Source: Seriola aureovittata
Taxonomy: Eukaryota > Chordata > Actinopteri > Carangiformes > Carangidae
Assembly (NCBI RefSeq): GCF_021018895.1
Contig: NC_079364.1
Coordinates: 18,059,885 to 18,123,884 of the forward strand
DNA: 64,000 nucleotides
Reading direction: 5' to 3'
Shown: positions 61,690 through 64,000 of the stretch, piece by piece
How the letters are laid out: every line of letters starts with the position of its first letter
Numbering within the stretch: position 1 is the stretch's first letter
Program-made: the position numbers and the translations under genes
The notes under the pieces: model-generated
Seen by the model: only the letters and a program-made list of their open reading frames with translations
The model's database searches: none
Told to the model about the DNA's origin: nothing

Positions 61690-61970
61690 GATGGGCCGCA
61701 CTGGTTGTTGGGCTGCGAGGGCGACAGAGGGAGCGAGAGAGACAAAGAGGGAGCGAAATCGATAGCGCAGTCTCGTGGTAATCAGCCCATTGGAGCAGGC
61801 TGCACAGCCCACTCTGGTTCTGTGTGGCCATCATCTCCCGCATGTCTGTCTCCCCAGCAAACTACGTTTGGTTCGGTCCCAGACAGACAGCAACAGACAG
61901 GAGTAGAACAGCAGAGTGAGTTCAGGACCACAGCTGACTGTCAGTCCAGTTTTACAGAATAGGTGATAGG
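61690..61970. other. CpG-bearing stretch of unknown role
   Basis: More GC-rich than its surroundings, with a gaga-type tract and an 85-codon open frame on the + strand that has no recognisable motif. Could be a non-coding exon or promoter; unsupported otherwise. Confidence 0.25.
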
Positions 61971-62413
61971 CAAAATACAACAGCAATCTAGTCTGAGTTG
62001 ATTTACCAGGATAATGTTGTATATTTTTGTTTTAAACTATTGTTCCCGCAGGAATCCTAATATGCTAATTAGAGTACTAAAGTACTCTGTGTGATTATCA
62101 GAGATCTACAGAATGTTATTACAGAGAAATCCAACAACTTACATTAAAATATGTCTGGTGTTGCATTTACTACTGTACCAGCCAGTCTAAATTCTAATCG
62201 AGCTGAACGTCATTCCCTCCCCTATTATAATGCGTAACTTCATAGATAAAAGAGTGATGATAATACAGTACATGCTTTGAATTCCTCAGATATGGCAATG
62301 CAGTGTTCCAAGCAGACTGGGTGGCATGCAGCAGATAATAGAACCCTCATTACAACTATTAAGAGACTTGAAACTTGACTTGGACTTGCAAAAAATGACT
62401 TGTTAGCATCTCT

Positions 62414-62414
<1 letters not shown>

Positions 62415-62476
<62 letters not shown>
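62415..62476. repeat. (GT)n microsatellite
   Basis: About 31 dinucleotides. Confidence 0.95.
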
Positions 62477-62480
<4 letters not shown>

Positions 62481-62652
62481 ACTGCGTGTGCAGAAGCCTC
62501 TGTTCTTCTCTGGTTGTTGCTGTGGTCTTGAGAATCAGTGAACTTCATTGGTATTGATACAAACTATCAAAATTCTGGCATCACGACATCCCTCCCTGCT
62601 GTTGCCACTAAATGAAAAGTCGGTGGATCATTAGGATTAATTCTCTTGGCAC

Positions 62653-63013
62653 TAGGGATGGGTACGACTCGAGCACTCGTTGATGTCATTATTTGAGTAG
62701 CGTTTCACTTCTTGCACCTGCGCATGTATTGTTTTTGGCTACAATAGTTCAACTCAGTTGGCGTTAAATGCACCATGGCAGCCTTGACCAGGAAAAGTGA
62801 TGTCTTGAAATACTTTGATAAAAAAAGATGACAATAATTTGCAGTGCAAGATATGTGGCGTTAAACTTGCATATCATGTTCTCCGACAGCCAAACAGTAG
62901 GTTCGGTCGGGAAGGTCCGTGTCCGACTGGAAACACAAGCTTAACATTGGTTCCGCTTGTGTTTCCAGTCAGACACAGACTTCCAGTATTTCTTTTACAC
63001 ACACACATATATC

Positions 63014-63045
<32 letters not shown>

Positions 63046-63146
63046 CACATACATATAAATATATTTAATTTATGAGTAATCGAGTACTCGTTCATAAGGT
63101 AATGAGAGTATTCGAATATTGAAATTACTGAAAATGTCCATCCCTA
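62653..63146 (+). mobile_element. Internally deleted hAT element with BED-finger relic
   Basis: 494 bp, ends tagggatggg and ccatcccta, flanked by the exact 8-bp duplication cttggcac (62645-62652, 63147-63154). Near the left end an ATG at about 62775 starts MAALTRKSDVLKYFDKK and, after a one-base shift in an A run, reads CKICGVKLAYH, the first half of a BED zinc finger as in hAT transposases. The rest of the transposase is gone. The middle holds a 30-bp inverted repeat and an (AT)n run. Confidence 0.85.
63001..63040. repeat. (CA)n/(AT)n microsatellite inside the hAT relic
   Basis: acacac followed by an atatat run. Confidence 0.9.
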
Positions 63147-63154
63147 CTTGGCAC

Positions 63155-64000
63155 CATGGATATCTGTACCAAGTTTCAGCGTGACTAAAGAAGATCCAGC
63201 TTCAAGCAGAGATTCAGAGTGTCCACATTAAACACTGAAGCAGTCCCTTATGTTGTATATCCATGATTATTTGTAACCATTATCGACAAAGACAGTGAGG
63301 AAATAGATTCAAACTTGTCATTTTTACAGTCTTTTGCAACCAACAAGATTCAGTAAGCCACAGCCATTGGTCTTCAGTCAAACACATTTTTGTCAGCTAT
63401 AATTCAAGCCAATAGGAGGCAAGAATTTGATGCTCAAAAGGCAGATTTGGGATGAGATTCACACACAGACTCCAAGTTGTTGCTTTCTCAATTACATTGT
63501 AGAACTGACACTGTTCATTCCCTTCCTAGTACATCCACTACCTCATTACATTTTACTAAGTCAGGAGACAGCTTGACCTTTATCCACAATTTTGCAAAAA
63601 TGCTTTCCCACAGTGCTTCTCAGGTGTTTTGATGTCATGATATCTGACCATCTTATAGACTGAATATTGAATTCGGACAGGTAATTGCAGGGCAAATATT
63701 TAATTCTTTCTGACTTTCGAACTATACCAGAAAAGTATACTGAATTTCAATACCCAACCATAGTCTCACCCTGTCTCATTCTGTCACTGCTTGCTCATTT
63801 CAAAGCCTCTGAGCCTCTGACACTTCCATGACTCCCCAAAATCTTATTTCCAAAATATGAAATTTTCTAACAAAAGACCTCTAAATAAGGCTAATGACCA
63901 AAACTCAGGATCCACCACATATTTTAGAAAGTGATGTCAAGATGTTCCTCTTCTTTGTAAAACTTGTGAGGTTGGCCCGGTCCGTGTAAAATGAGTGAAT
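63155..64000. other. No gene recognised
   Basis: AT-rich sequence to the window edge without coding support. Confidence 0.4.

Noticed and set aside
62240..62548. Frame with a long HTHTHT tract
   Set aside because: Translation of the (GT)n microsatellite.
1..64000. tRNA, rRNA or microRNA genes
   Set aside because: No cloverleaf, rRNA segment or known miRNA hairpin recognised; the B-box-like motif near 47820 belongs to a repeat.

Overview
The window is vertebrate nuclear DNA. It has AT-rich intergenic sequence, spliced genes with GT-AG introns, dense microsatellites and repeats typical of ray-finned fish (Tc1, hAT and piggyBac-like DNA elements, a LINE 3' end, a solo LTR). Gene content and repeats point to a teleost, probably a percomorph; the species cannot be named from the sequence. 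All gene calls rest on reading translated exons and recalling vertebrate relatives; no database search was run.

Six protein-coding genes are supported. (1) 9015-9941 (-): a single-exon PP1 glycogen-targeting subunit of the PPP1R3D/E type, with a probable long 3'UTR down to about 5.46 kb. (2) 10999-12483 (+): the orthologue of human C16orf46, two coding exons. (3) 16340-22312 (-): ATMIN/ASCIZ, four coding exons, four zinc fingers and a C-terminal TQT array that recruits dynein light chain; one intron appears to be GC-AG. (4) 23784-28254 (-): CENPN, ten coding exons, 345 codons, complete. (5) 31615-32072 (+): CMC2, three coding exons, 78 codons, with a twin CX9C motif. (6) 36489-51728 (-): CDYL2, six coding exons carrying the chromodomain and the enoyl-CoA-hydratase-like domain. 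Its first coding exon (about 8 residues) was not found and probably lies beyond a very long first intron, possibly outside the window.

C16orf46, ATMIN, CENPN, CMC2 and CDYL2 are the neighbours found on human 16q23, so the block is ancestral synteny. CDYL2 seems flipped relative to human, since CMC2 and CDYL2 meet 3' to 3' here.

Region by region: 1-5.4 kb is intergenic, with a Tc1 relic, a long GT repeat and a 37-base G run beside a CRE palindrome. 5.4-10 kb is the PPP1R3 gene. 10.6-13.4 kb is C16orf46, followed by a LINE 3' end. 14.2-22.3 kb is ATMIN. 23.6-28.3 kb is CENPN, with a solo LTR in intron 3. 30.4-32.5 kb is CMC2. 33.6-51.7 kb is CDYL2; its large intron holds a 1.54-kb Tc1 element, a 208-bp TTAA palindromic MITE, an older Tc1 relic and a common fish repeat. 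51.7-64 kb shows no clear gene. It holds a dispersed duplication, a 26-base G run, a hAT MITE nested in another repeat, and a deleted hAT element with a BED-finger relic.

The genes share no pathway; they are a conserved neighbourhood of housekeeping and regulatory genes. I see no defence system, operon or novel gene cluster. The most interesting items are small: the GC-AG intron, an X-box beside C16orf46, a recursive-splice-like site in the CMC2 leader, and several mobile elements with exact target-site duplications.
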